This document shows positions 1 through 7,622 of a DNA stretch of 24,230 bases, one piece after another. Position 1 is the stretch's first letter, and the number at the start of each line of letters is the position of its first letter. The stretch is taken from NCBI GenBank assembly GCA_023416585.1, contig JAEZHM010000057.1:1-24230 (forward strand), read 5' to 3'. The stretch comes from Bacillota bacterium. Its GTDB lineage: Bacteria > Bacillota > Clostridia > Christensenellales > Aristaeellaceae. The notes beneath the pieces are model-generated. The model did no database searches and was not told the origin of the DNA. It saw only the letters and a list, made by a program, of their open reading frames with translations. Position numbers and translations under genes: made by a program.

Positions 1-56
1 AGCTTTCTCCCTACGACCTCACCCGGGGCCGCATTACCTGGCGCAGCAAAGGCTGA
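1..56 (+). CDS. infA: Translation initiation factor IF-1, C-terminal end (partial)
   Basis: Only the last 17 codons and the TGA stop lie in the window; the reading frame begins at base 3. The peptide LSPYDLTRGRITWRSKG matches the conserved IF-1 C-terminus (LSPYDLTRGRI followed by an aromatic residue and a basic tail). IF-1 is a small OB-fold protein that occupies the A site of the 30S subunit during initiation. Its position just before rpmJ and rpsM is the usual order in Bacillota. The start and promoter are outside the window. Confidence 0.93.
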   Translation, partial: LSPYDLTRGRITWRSKG

Positions 57-103
57 GCTGAACTATTTCCCGCCCGCCGGGCGGACGCAAGGAGGAAAAC
101 CCC

Positions 104-217
104 ATGAAAGTCAGGCCTTCCGTCAAACCCATCTGCGAAAACTGCAAGATCATCAAGCGCAAGGGCCGCGTTATGGTCATTTGCGAAAATCCCAAGCATA
201 AGCAAAAGCAAGGCTGA
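104..217 (+). CDS. rpmJ: 50S ribosomal protein L36
   Basis: This 37-residue protein begins MKVRPSVKPICENCKIIKRK and ends in a Lys/Gln-rich tail. It is a structural protein of the large subunit. Cys11, Cys14 and Cys27, with a His at residue 32, form the zinc-ribbon ligand set of the C+ form of L36, so it should bind one zinc ion. The length equals the family norm. A GGAGG at 91-95 sits eight bases before the ATG. It follows infA by 47 bases. The stop is immediately followed by a strong GC hairpin (218-238) that starts an unusually long gap before rpsM. Confidence 0.96.
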   Translation: MKVRPSVKPICENCKIIKRKGRVMVICENPKHKQKQG

Positions 218-283
218 GCCGGGGGCTCTGCCCCCGGCACCCCCGCTCAAGGGACTGAGCCCCTTGAGAATCCCATTTTGGGA
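218..283 (+). repeat. Double-hairpin intergenic repeat, copy A
   Basis: Three hairpins in a row: an 8-bp stem at 218-225/231-238, an 8-bp stem at 246-253/261-268 and a 5-bp stem at 271-275/279-283. The same architecture, with different stem sequences but a shared core around the sequence AATCCC, occurs in the opposite orientation at about 384-446. It has no T-run, so it is not a classical terminator. I read it as one copy of a dispersed intergenic element. The 399-base space 218-616 holds this copy, copy B and a short inverted repeat, and I see no gene in it. Confidence 0.7.
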
Positions 284-313
284 TGGGGTGCAAAGCAGAA
301 ATAGAATCATCAA

Positions 314-348
314 TGTCATTCTTCGTAGCAATGCCCCTTGGAATGACA
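314..348. repeat. Short inverted repeat between the two double hairpins
   Basis: TGTCATTC at 314-321 is mirrored by GAATGACA at 341-348 with a 19-base spacer. It lies between the two oppositely oriented double-hairpin copies, so the whole 218-446 block is roughly symmetrical. A second element, at 3765-3844, begins with the related sequence TGTCATCCTGAG. Whether the two belong to one family is a guess from the shared opening bases. Confidence 0.45.
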
Positions 349-383
349 AACGCAAGAGCTTATTGACAAGTTAGCATTCCCAT

Positions 384-446
384 AAAAAGATGGGGATTCC
401 AAAGGGATGTATCCCTTTGGCAGGGTCCAGGGACAGCGTCCCTGGG
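384..446 (-). repeat. Double-hairpin intergenic repeat, copy B (inverted)
   Basis: Two perfect hairpins: CCAAAGGGA at 399-407 pairs with TCCCTTTGG at 412-420, and CCAGGGAC at 427-434 pairs with GTCCCTGG at 438-445. Read on the minus strand, the order (Gly/Cyt-rich hairpin, short CCC spacer, AAGGG hairpin, AATCCC, A/T-rich end) is that of copy A. The stems differ in sequence between copies but stay fully paired, which suggests selection or gene conversion on structure rather than sequence. Confidence 0.65.
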
Positions 447-616
447 GAAAGATGGTTAGAGCCTGTGGGCGGCTGCATAGGGGGCGACCCCTGTGATCCA
501 CTGGCTTTCACCGATAGATCGCATTCAGTCCGGCCGGGCATTTTTATGTCCGGCAAAGAAGGCCCGTCCGCTTTATGCGGCGGAGCCGAACGAACATTTG
601 GAGGTGTGTTACACAC

Positions 617-997
617 ATGGCACGCATTCAGGGCGTTGACCTGCCCAGAGAAAAGCGAGTGGAAGTTGGCCTGACCTACATTTTCGGCATCGGTTTGCCC
701 ACTTCCCAGCAGATTCTCAAAGAGACCGGCATCAGTCCCGATACCCGCGTCAAGGATCTCTCCGAACAGGAAGTGTCCAAGCTGCGCGAATATATCGAGC
801 ATAACGTAAAGACGGAAGGCGATCTTCGGCGCGAAGTGTCTTTGAACATTAAGCGTCTGGTGGAGATCGGCAGCTACCGTGGCGTTCGCCATCGGCGCGG
901 CCTTCCCGTCCGCGGCCAGAATACCAAGCAGAATGCCCGCACCCGCAAGGGCCCGAAGAAGACTGTGGGCGGCAAGAAAAAGGCTGCGACCAAGTAA
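617..997 (+). CDS. rpsM: 30S ribosomal protein S13
   Basis: 126 residues starting MARIQGVDLPREKRVEVGLT, with the helix-two-turn-helix core (YIFGIGLPTSQQILKETGI) and the conserved C-terminal segment RHRRGLPVRGQNTKQNARTR that reaches the subunit interface and P-site tRNA. The length is normal for S13. The ATG at 617 is chosen because GGAGGTG at 600-606 precedes it; an in-frame ATG 42 bases upstream lacks a ribosome site and adds residues absent from the family. It opens the rpsM-rpsK-rpsD-rpoA-rplQ stretch after a long repeat-bearing gap, so a local promoter is possible, although none with both boxes is clear. Confidence 0.97.
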   Translation: MARIQGVDLPREKRVEVGLTYIFGIGLPTSQQILKETGISPDTRVKDLSEQEVSKLREYIEHNVKTEGDLRREVSLNIKRLVEIGSYRGVRHRRGLPVRGQNTKQNARTRKGPKKTVGGKKKAATK

Positions 998-1051
998 TGC
1001 TTACAGCGCAAATCATATCGATTGCCCATTGGGGCACGGAGGGATGAATCC

Positions 1052-1453
1052 ATGGCACCTAAGCAAAAGGTAAAGAAGGTAACGCGCAAACGCCGTGAGC
1101 GCAAACTGGTGGAGCGCGGCGCTGCCCATATCCGCTCCTCCTTCAACAACACCATTGTCACCATCACCGATACCAACGGCAACGCCCTCTCCTGGGCCTC
1201 TTCCGGCGGTCTGGGTTTCCGCGGCAGCAAAAAGTCCACGCCCTTTGCCGCTCAGATGGCCGCCGAAACGGCTGCCAAAGCGGCGATGGAATTTGGTCTC
1301 AAAACCGTTGAAGTATTCGTTAAGGGCCCCGGCTCTGGACGTGAGGCCGCCATCCGTTCCCTCCAGGCCGCCGGCTTGGAAGTGAACATGATCAAGGACG
1401 TAACGCCCATTCCCCACAATGGCTGCCGTCCGCCCAAACGCAGAAGGGTATAA
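1052..1453 (+). CDS. rpsK: 30S ribosomal protein S11
   Basis: 133 residues. It has the basic N-terminus (KKVTRKRRERKLVERG), the core AHIRSSFNNTIVTITDTNGN and the conserved C-terminus DVTPIPHNGCRPPKRRRV. S11 is a platform protein of the small subunit and contacts the mRNA exit region near the 3' end of 16S rRNA. GGAGGG at 1038-1043 lies eight bases before the ATG. It is 54 bases downstream of rpsM and 17 bases upstream of rpsD. Length and motifs are ordinary. Confidence 0.97.
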   Translation: MAPKQKVKKVTRKRRERKLVERGAAHIRSSFNNTIVTITDTNGNALSWASSGGLGFRGSKKSTPFAAQMAAETAAKAAMEFGLKTVEVFVKGPGSGREAAIRSLQAAGLEVNMIKDVTPIPHNGCRPPKRRRV

Positions 1454-1470
1454 GGAGGAGGTAAGGACCT

Positions 1471-2067
1471 ATGGCGAGAAATATGCAACCCATCGCAAAA
1501 CGCTGCAGGGCACTTGATCTCTCCCCTGCCGTTATGGGTTATTCTAACAAAAAATCCACAAGGAATCCCGGCAAGGACAAGCGCCGCAAGGTCAGCGAGT
1601 ATGCGACGCAGCTGAAAGAAAAGCAAAAGGTGCGTTTCGTGTACGGCGTGCTGGAGCGTCAGTTCCGCAACTACTATGATAAGGCCGTAAACATGAAGGG
1701 CGTCACCGGCGAAAACCTGCTCCAGCTTCTGGAACGCCGTCTGGACAATGTGGTGTTCCGCCTTGGCATGGGCAACACACGCCGTCATGCCCGCCAGCTT
1801 GTGACCCATGGCCACTTGCTCGTAAACGGTCAGCGCGTGGACATCCCCTCTTACCTGGTGAGTGTGAATGACGTGATCACCATCAAGGAAAAGAGCAGGG
1901 CTTCCGAGCACTTTAAGGCCCTTAGGGAAGGCAGTAAGACCATCGTTCCCAAGTGGCTTTCCTTCAACGCTGCCGAGCTTACCGGCACCGTTATCGCCCT
2001 CCCCACCCGCGAGGATATTGACCTGCAGCTGCAGGAGAACATGATCGTCGAGTTCTACTCTCGTTAA
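1471..2067 (+). CDS. rpsD: 30S ribosomal protein S4, zinc-free type
   Basis: 198 residues, beginning MARNMQPIAKRCRALDLSP. The RNA-binding S4 domain lies around residues 90-155 (LERRLDNVVFRLGM, RHARQLVTHGHLLVNGQRVDIPS). S4 nucleates 16S rRNA assembly and in many bacteria also represses its own operon. The N-terminal four-cysteine zinc knuckle of C+ type S4 is absent and only Cys12 remains, so this is the C- form, although rpmJ nearby is the zinc-binding form. GGAGGAGG at about 1454-1461 precedes the ATG. Its place between rpsK and rpoA is the arrangement common in Clostridia; in Bacillus rpsD is elsewhere. Confidence 0.96.
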   Translation: MARNMQPIAKRCRALDLSPAVMGYSNKKSTRNPGKDKRRKVSEYATQLKEKQKVRFVYGVLERQFRNYYDKAVNMKGVTGENLLQLLERRLDNVVFRLGMGNTRRHARQLVTHGHLLVNGQRVDIPSYLVSVNDVITIKEKSRASEHFKALREGSKTIVPKWLSFNAAELTGTVIALPTREDIDLQLQENMIVEFYSR

Positions 2068-2116
2068 AGCTAGCAGAGATTACCTCGACCGACGGTTCCA
2101 TCAAGGAGGGTATACA

Positions 2117-3064
2117 ATGATTGAAAAATTCGAACCGGCGCGCATCGAATGCCTGGAAATAGGTGACAACAACCGCTACGGCAAGTTTGTTGTAGAGCCT
2201 TTGGAGCGCGGCTTTGGCCAAACCCTGGGCAATGCGCTTCGCCGTGTGCTCCTTTCCTCCCTCCCCGGCGTGGCGGTCTCTTCTGTGCACATCGACGGTG
2301 TACAGCACGAATTTTCCACTGTGCCTGGCGTAAAAGAGGATGTCACGGAGCTGATTTTGAACTTTAAGGAACTGGTGGCCAAGCTGTACAGCGATCAGCC
2401 CAAGCAGGTCTTTATCGACGTGCACGGTCCCTGCGAGGTGACGGCGGCGGATATCAGGGTGGATGACGAAGTAGAAATCGTCAATCCGGAACTGCACATC
2501 GCCACCCTCAACGAAGGTGCACATCTGCAGATTCAGATCGTATTGGACAAAGGCCGCGGCTATGTGTCCGCCGACAAGAACAAGGTAGGCAATATGCCAA
2601 TCGGCGTTATCCCTGTGGATTCCATATTCACCCCCATCAAAAAGGTGAATTACACCGTAGAGGATACCCGCGTAGGCCAGATTACCGACTATGACAGGCT
2701 GACCTTGGAAATATGGACAAACGGCAGCGTGATGCCGGATGAAGCCATCAGCATGGCCGCCAAGATTTTAAGCGAGCATCTTTCCTTGTTTGTAGGCCTT
2801 ACAGACCATGTGATGCCTGTAAACTTCAACCTGCCCGAGGACGACAAAAAGGAAAAAGTGCTGGAGATGACCATCGAGGAGCTGGACCTGTCCGTCCGCG
2901 CCTACAACTGCTTAAAGCGCGCCGGCATCAACAGCGTAGCCGAGCTGGTGCAGCGTAACCAGGAAGACATGATGAAGGTTCGAAACTTAGGCAGAAAGAG
3001 CCTGGAAGAAGTGGAACAGAAACTGGCTGCCCTTGGCCTGGGTCTGCGGCCCAGCGAAGATTGA
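2117..3064 (+). CDS. rpoA: DNA-directed RNA polymerase subunit alpha
   Basis: 315 residues, the normal size. The N-terminal dimerisation domain (about 1-230) contains the conserved stretch PLERGFGQTLGNALRRVLLS and the insert domain up to about residue 170. After a linker, the C-terminal domain (about 250-315) carries the helix-hairpin-helix motif VRAYNCLKRAGINSVAELVQ and VRNLGRKSLEEVEQKL, which contacts UP-element DNA and activators. AAGGAGGG at 2103-2110 sets the start. It lies 49 bases after rpsD and 32 bases before rplQ. Confidence 0.98.
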   Translation: MIEKFEPARIECLEIGDNNRYGKFVVEPLERGFGQTLGNALRRVLLSSLPGVAVSSVHIDGVQHEFSTVPGVKEDVTELILNFKELVAKLYSDQPKQVFIDVHGPCEVTAADIRVDDEVEIVNPELHIATLNEGAHLQIQIVLDKGRGYVSADKNKVGNMPIGVIPVDSIFTPIKKVNYTVEDTRVGQITDYDRLTLEIWTNGSVMPDEAISMAAKILSEHLSLFVGLTDHVMPVNFNLPEDDKKEKVLEMTIEELDLSVRAYNCLKRAGINSVAELVQRNQEDMMKVRNLGRKSLEEVEQKLAALGLGLRPSED

Positions 3065-3096
3065 TTACGCCCATTCCGTAAAGGAGGAAACACCCC

Positions 3097-3609
3097 ATGG
3101 CAACGCAACGTAAACTGGGCCGCACTGCCGAACAGCGCAAAGCGCTTCTTCGCAACCAGGTGACCAACCTCATCTGGAACGGCCGTATTGAAACGACCTT
3201 GGCTAGGGCTAAGGAAGTACGCAGTGCCGCCGAAAGGCTTATCACCCTGGCTATCCGCGAGTGCGAGAACAATGTGGAAGCCACCAAGGAATTCCACAAC
3301 GAAAAGGGTCAGCTTGTCACCGTTACCGTGCAGAACGACATGCCTTCCAAGCTGCATGCCCGTCGCTTGATCATGGCTTACCTGTATGATCTGAAAGAGC
3401 AGCAGAAGGACGATGAAAGCAAATCCGACTTCAAAGAGCGCACCAAAGACAACAAGCATCCCGTGGTTGAAAAGCTCTTTCGGGAAATTGCTCCCAAGTT
3501 CAAGACCCGCAACGCGGAAAAGGGCTGTGCCGGCGGTTATACCCGCATCTACCGCCTTGGACCCCGCCGCGGTGACGCTGCCGAAATGGCAATCTTGGAG
3601 ATCATGTAA
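3097..3609 (+). CDS. rplQ: 50S ribosomal protein L17 with internal insertions
   Basis: The 170-residue product starts MATQRKLGRTAEQRKALLRN, the L17 signature, and ends GGYTRIYRLGPRRGDAAEMAILEIM, also typical. L17 lies near the polypeptide exit tunnel of the 50S subunit. The B. subtilis protein is about 120 residues. The extra length here lies mainly at residues 55-85, between TLAIRECE and the LHARR motif, and around residues 105-125, a charged stretch. An AAGGAGG at 3080-3086 sets the start. It is the last gene of the operon and ends just before a hairpin terminator. Confidence 0.96.
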   Translation: MATQRKLGRTAEQRKALLRNQVTNLIWNGRIETTLARAKEVRSAAERLITLAIRECENNVEATKEFHNEKGQLVTVTVQNDMPSKLHARRLIMAYLYDLKEQQKDDESKSDFKERTKDNKHPVVEKLFREIAPKFKTRNAEKGCAGGYTRIYRLGPRRGDAAEMAILEIM

Positions 3610-3615
3610 CAAACT

Positions 3616-3646
3616 AAAAAAAATGACGCACAAGCGTCATTTTTTT
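3616..3646. terminator. Bidirectional rho-independent terminator after rplQ
   Basis: A 13-bp perfect stem (3617-3629 with 3634-3646) with an ACAA loop, an A-run on the left arm and a T-run on the right. It begins seven bases after the rplQ stop and closes the ribosomal operon. Because it is A/T-symmetrical it should also stop transcription from the convergent minus-strand gene that ends at 3913. Confidence 0.9.
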
Positions 3647-3771
3647 ATTGTCCATTTTTCACAAGTAGAAGCTCGCATCGGTAACGTATGTAAGGTCCGG
3701 CAAGGGAACGAATAACAGTTCTTATATAGCGCTACTAAGGAATAATAAGCCATGCCCTACATATGTCATCC

Positions 3772-3844
3772 TGAGGGCTCCGCCCGTAGGATCTTGCCTT
3801 TGGTATATGGTTTGCAGTAAAAGATCCTTCGGGTGAAGCCCTCA
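3772..3844. repeat. 24-bp imperfect inverted repeat in a convergent spacer
   Basis: Arms 3772-3795 and 3821-3844 match at 21 of 24 positions (outer TGAGGGCT/AGCCCTCA, inner GGATCTT/AAGATCC) around a 25-base centre. It lies in the 303-base gap 3610-3912 between convergent genes. The gap otherwise holds the terminator at its start, and I see no gene. The TGTCATCCTGAG...GGATCTT opening looks like a dispersed intergenic palindrome rather than an operator. Confidence 0.55.
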
Positions 3845-3912
3845 TTCGCGGGGGATAGGAAGTATCGCCCTTACGACATCGTTCGCTTCTTGACTTCTCT
3901 AACGGAGGTCGC

Positions 3913-6768
3913 TTACTCTTCTGCGAACTCAGGGCCTTCTTTTCCCATCATATCCACGAACAAATCTGTAAGCGCCGGATCGAAGTGTTTTCCGCTCTCC
4001 TGCCTAATGGCTTCCAGCGCTTCCTCTTTGCTGATAGGCGCCATGTTTCCAGCGCCACTGCGTTTGCGCTCATAACTTTCGGCCAGCGCGATCATCCGGG
4101 CAGCCTTAGGGATTTCCTCCCCTTTCAGCCCCTTGGGATAGCCGGTCCCATCCCACCGCTCCTGATGCGCAAGAACGATCTGCGCCAAGTCCAGCATATC
4201 GTCAAAGGCGTTTAAAATCCTGTAACCCACCACGGGATGGCGCTTGATCTCATCCCATTCCCGGGTGGAAAGCTGATAATGGTTTTCCAGAAGCTTGCTG
4301 TCCAGGACTACCTTGCCAATGTCGTGCAGGAAGCCGGCGTCACGCAGCCTTTTCACTTCATCTTCCGTCATATTCATCCTTTTGCCAAAGGCTGCGCAAA
4401 GCTGGCTGACACGGGCGGCATGTTCCTTTTCCCTTGAGCTGTTATCGTGAAGCAGTTGTACAATGGTTTGAAGCGTACCCTTCATCACTTCACTGTGCTC
4501 CATGATCTTGTTCAGGTACATTTCTTCCTCAGCTTTATTTGTAAGGTCTAGAATGCTCTCCTCCGTATCTGTTTTGGCGGCTGCGCCCATGGATATGCTT
4601 CCCCTGACCGCTTTGATCCGTTCTTTGGAAAATTCCTCTCTGACCCTGGAAACGATCTGCCTGGCTTCCGCCAAGCCTGTTTTGGGCAGAAGCAGCGAGA
4701 ACTCGTCTCCTCCCCAGCGGGATATGATATCATCGGCACGGCATACTCTTTTCAAGACATGTGCAAGCTTTTTCAGCAGCATGTCTCCATATGTATGGCC
4801 GAAAACATCATTGGCCAGTTTCAGGTTGTTCACATCCCCTATGATGATGGAGACTGGCAGGTTACGAGCCGTATCCACCCTGCGCATTTCCTCCTCAAAA
4901 AAGCGGCGGTTGTATAAACCGGTCAGCGAGTCGTGGAAGCTCAGATACTCGATTTCCTGCTGCTGCTCCTTCTTTTCCGTCACATTTCTGAACACCAGCA
5001 CGACGCCGATGATTGCGCCTGTCTCATCTTTGATGGGGGCAGCGCTGTCCTCCAGATAATACCGCTTGCCGTCCCTGGAGGTTAGTATGGCATGATTCTC
5101 CATCTCCTGAACGGTTTGCGTTTTCATGGCGTCTTCAATGGGGTCCTTGATATTCATCCCCGCCTGCTCATGGGATAGGGCGAATACTTCCTTGTAGGGC
5201 ATGCCAGCGGCGCTCTCCTGGGTCCATCCTATAAGATCCTGTGCCACAGGGTTGAGCATTTCAATCCTGCCATCTTTATCCACCACCATAACGCCGTCGC
5301 CGATGGAAAGCAGTGTTTGCTGGTATCTATTGCGTTCCAGGAAGAGCTTGTCCTGTGTTTCCTTCCTGACAACGGCGTTCCAAACGCCGCTCATCAGCAG
5401 AATTGTATGATATACGTCATCATCGTCATAGTCAGAGAGCTTGTTGGCCAAGCCGATAGTCGCCACGATCTTTTCATCTATAATGACCGGCACCGACATG
5501 AATTTGTGAAGCGGAACATGGCCATCCGGGTATCCTTTTTTCAGCAGGCTGGACGCCTCAAAATCGTTGATGATGATGGGCTGGCGCTGCCTGACCACCT
5601 CACCCCATAGGCTGGTTTCATCAAGATCATGAGTAGTCTGCTTTTCTTTAATGGAACAGGCCTCCATAACTCCATTTGACCAGGAATTCAGGGTTAATTG
5701 CCGCTTCTCTTCATCATACAGATAGATATAGCCAAACTGGCTCTCCGTCAGTTTCAGAGCCTCGTTAAGAACGTAATCCAGCTGCGCCTGCTTGCTTTCA
5801 AAGCTGCGGGAAAGCATGTCCGCCAATATTCTATGGCGGGACAGCACCTTTTCCTGCTTCTTTTCGTTTTTCCTGGCTTCCGTGATATCTGTAATGTAGG
5901 CACCGACGCCGGTCATGCCGTTTGGCAGAGGCACGGGGAATTTCAGTGCTCTGTAGACTCTGCCGCCCCACTCCACTTCATCGGGCACAACTTCATTTTT
6001 ACTCAGCGCTTTCAAGTCTACTTCCCTGCGCCGCCTGGCAAATTCCTCTTCCGACAGATCCATGTCGGTGAGGCCTATTATTTCTTCCTCGCTGCGGTGA
6101 TAAAAGACCGCCGTGGCTTTATTTACAAATACATATTTCAGGTTTTCATCTTTCAGGTAAATCAGGCTGTCATCCGCATCGATAAACGTTTTGTGCAGCT
6201 TTTGGGAGTTCTCAATGGTGTCTTTATCATTTTTGATTTTTTTCCTGCCTCTAAGCAAAGCGATGGAAAGTGCAACAAGCACCGCAATGGTGATACCGCC
6301 TATAATGAGGATGGCATTTACCAAACGTTCATGTTCTTTGGAAAGCAGCGTAGCGTCTGTGATATCATGGACGATGGTGAGAAGAAGGTCCCTTCCGTTT
6401 CTGTTTACCGGATAGGAAATGACCTCCACGGATTTGATCTCACCGCTGCTTACACGATTCTCAACGATAAAGAAGTTCTTTTGCACGTTTGAAGCATCAT
6501 GCAGCTCTTTTTTTGTCTCTTCTGGGGGCAACGTGCTTAACTGTGAGACCTGCATGGTAAGCAGTTGCTCCCGGGTGTATCCGTAAAATGCGACGGCTGC
6601 CTCGTTTGCATATACGATATTTCCCTCTATAGGTTCAATGAGCAGTATGATAGCGCCGTGCTTGTCCAGCATGGCATGTTCGGGGATCGTAAGCTCTTCA
6701 CCGGAAGCGCTGCCTGCAAACAGTATGGCAAGGCAGAGAGCGGCAAAAAACACCCATACTCTTTTCAT
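3913..6768 (-). CDS. Membrane PAS-PAS-GAF-PAS-GGDEF-HD-GYP cyclic-di-GMP protein
   Basis: 951 residues. Order: signal-anchor (1-22); extracytoplasmic PAS-like region (about 30-138); membrane helix (150-172) followed by RGRKK; PAS (about 190-297); GAF (about 310-468); PAS (about 478-598); GGDEF (about 604-755); HD-GYP (about 760-940). The cyclase site reads GGDEF (686-690), and RADD (677-680) is the RxxD product-inhibition site, so cyclic-di-GMP synthesis with feedback is expected. The HD domain keeps His815-Asp816, Lys819 and His844, but the usual His-His pair is His868-Gln869 and the usual Asp after ARxxAVA is Glu897, so phosphodiesterase activity is uncertain. The ATG at 6766-6768 follows a GGGAGAGA site and gives a clean signal anchor. 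A decayed PAS/HD-GYP gene lies 45 bases upstream on the same strand. Confidence 0.92.
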   Translation of the reverse strand: MKRVWVFFAALCLAILFAGSASGEELTIPEHAMLDKHGAIILLIEPIEGNIVYANEAAVAFYGYTREQLLTMQVSQLSTLPPEETKKELHDASNVQKNFFIVENRVSSGEIKSVEVISYPVNRNGRDLLLTIVHDITDATLLSKEHERLVNAILIIGGITIAVLVALSIALLRGRKKIKNDKDTIENSQKLHKTFIDADDSLIYLKDENLKYVFVNKATAVFYHRSEEEIIGLTDMDLSEEEFARRRREVDLKALSKNEVVPDEVEWGGRVYRALKFPVPLPNGMTGVGAYITDITEARKNEKKQEKVLSRHRILADMLSRSFESKQAQLDYVLNEALKLTESQFGYIYLYDEEKRQLTLNSWSNGVMEACSIKEKQTTHDLDETSLWGEVVRQRQPIIINDFEASSLLKKGYPDGHVPLHKFMSVPVIIDEKIVATIGLANKLSDYDDDDVYHTILLMSGVWNAVVRKETQDKLFLERNRYQQTLLSIGDGVMVVDKDGRIEMLNPVAQDLIGWTQESAAGMPYKEVFALSHEQAGMNIKDPIEDAMKTQTVQEMENHAILTSRDGKRYYLEDSAAPIKDETGAIIGVVLVFRNVTEKKEQQQEIEYLSFHDSLTGLYNRRFFEEEMRRVDTARNLPVSIIIGDVNNLKLANDVFGHTYGDMLLKKLAHVLKRVCRADDIISRWGGDEFSLLLPKTGLAEARQIVSRVREEFSKERIKAVRGSISMGAAAKTDTEESILDLTNKAEEEMYLNKIMEHSEVMKGTLQTIVQLLHDNSSREKEHAARVSQLCAAFGKRMNMTEDEVKRLRDAGFLHDIGKVVLDSKLLENHYQLSTREWDEIKRHPVVGYRILNAFDDMLDLAQIVLAHQERWDGTGYPKGLKGEEIPKAARMIALAESYERKRSGAGNMAPISKEEALEAIRQESGKHFDPALTDLFVDMMGKEGPEFAEE

Positions 6769-6813
6769 GAGAATCTCTCCCGTTTTCAGCATAGAACAAG
6801 CTGGCATGCTTCA

Positions 6814-7491
6814 TTAACGCATGCATTGGGCGAACATTTCCACGATGGTGGAATCAAACTGTGTTCCTGAATGATTCAGAATCTTTTCCAAGGCTTTCTC
6901 TTTGCTTTGCTTCTCACGGTAAACATGTTCTTCCGTAATGGCATCAAAGGTATCCGCAACGGCGAGAATACGGGACAGGAGCGGAATCTCCTCCTCCATT
7001 AGGCCCTTGGGATAGCCCTTTCCATCCCGACGCTTGTGATGCGTGAGTATGTACTCCGCATCGGTTGAGAGCTCCGGCAGGGAAATGGCGATTCGGTATC
7101 CGATCTCCGGATGCTTTTTCATGATAATCCACTCTTCTTCGCTTAGCTTGCCCGGCTTGCTCAGAATCCGGTCGCCAATGCCAATCTTGCCTATGTCATG
7201 CAGCATGGCAAATAACTGCAGATCATCCAGGCTCTTTTGCGGAAGGGCAAAAATGCCGTTGTGATCTCGTACTCATGCCTAAAAGGCACCTGCACGGCCA
7301 GAACACTTTTCCAGGGTATAGCCGCCGGTATCGCCGGCTTTGAACCTTGCAAACAGATTAAGTTCCTCTTTGATATCAGCCATATGAGTGATATCCATCC
7401 AATTTAAAACAGTATGATGAGAACCGTAAGGCCTTGGCGAAAAGGCCGGCGTACCCCGGCAGATTTCTGCGCTGGCATCATTGCGGTTCAT
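6814..7491 (-). pseudogene. Relic of a PAS / HD-GYP signalling gene
   Basis: Two out-of-register pieces of one former gene. The 5' piece (7279-7491) encodes TVLNWMDITHMADIKEEL, the typical end of a PAS domain, then loses the family pattern and stops. The 3' piece (6814 to about 7265) encodes the second half of an HD-GYP domain: LHDIGKIGIGDRIL, KKHPEIGYRI, THHKRRDGKGYPKGL and AVADTFDAI, with all the metal-ligand residues of this part. Reading upstream of its first Met the frame continues for about 20 residues (NGIFALPQKSLDDLQLFA) to a stop, with no start codon that has a ribosome site. The N-terminal helices of the HD domain are missing. I read this as a deletion plus frameshift. An expressed HD-GYP fragment of 130 residues from the ATG at 7206 cannot be excluded. 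Confidence 0.72.
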
Positions 7492-7546
7492 TCCCCCCAG
7501 AAATCAGCGGTATCCACGTCTTCGCTATTCTAACGATGGTTATTTT

Positions 7547-7597
7547 ATTATATTCCCCATAATCATGTAATTTCCTTCATATTTTCATGTAATTTCC
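7547..7597 (-). promoter_or_regulatory. Possible promoter with direct repeats upstream of the PAS/HD-GYP relic
   Basis: On the minus strand a perfect TATAAT (plus-strand 7547-7552) has no good -35 box at the right distance. Just upstream lie two identical 13-base direct repeats, TCATGTAATTTCC on the plus strand at 7563-7575 and 7585-7597, 22 bases apart, or about two helical turns. A -10 box without a -35 box plus phased repeats would suit an activator-dependent promoter. Inference only. The 7492-7622 spacer is A/T-rich and holds no gene. Confidence 0.35.
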
Positions 7598-7622
7598 CCT
7601 TTTATGACAACAGTCTTTTCCA

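Noticed and set aside
363..391. TTGACA at 363-368 as a promoter for rpsM
   Set aside because: No -10 box at 16-18 bases; the sequence there is A-rich but does not match TATAAT. It was not listed as a promoter.
575..616. Earlier in-frame ATG for rpsM at 575
   Set aside because: It adds 14 residues absent from S13 proteins and lacks a ribosome site, whereas the ATG at 617 has GGAGGTG.
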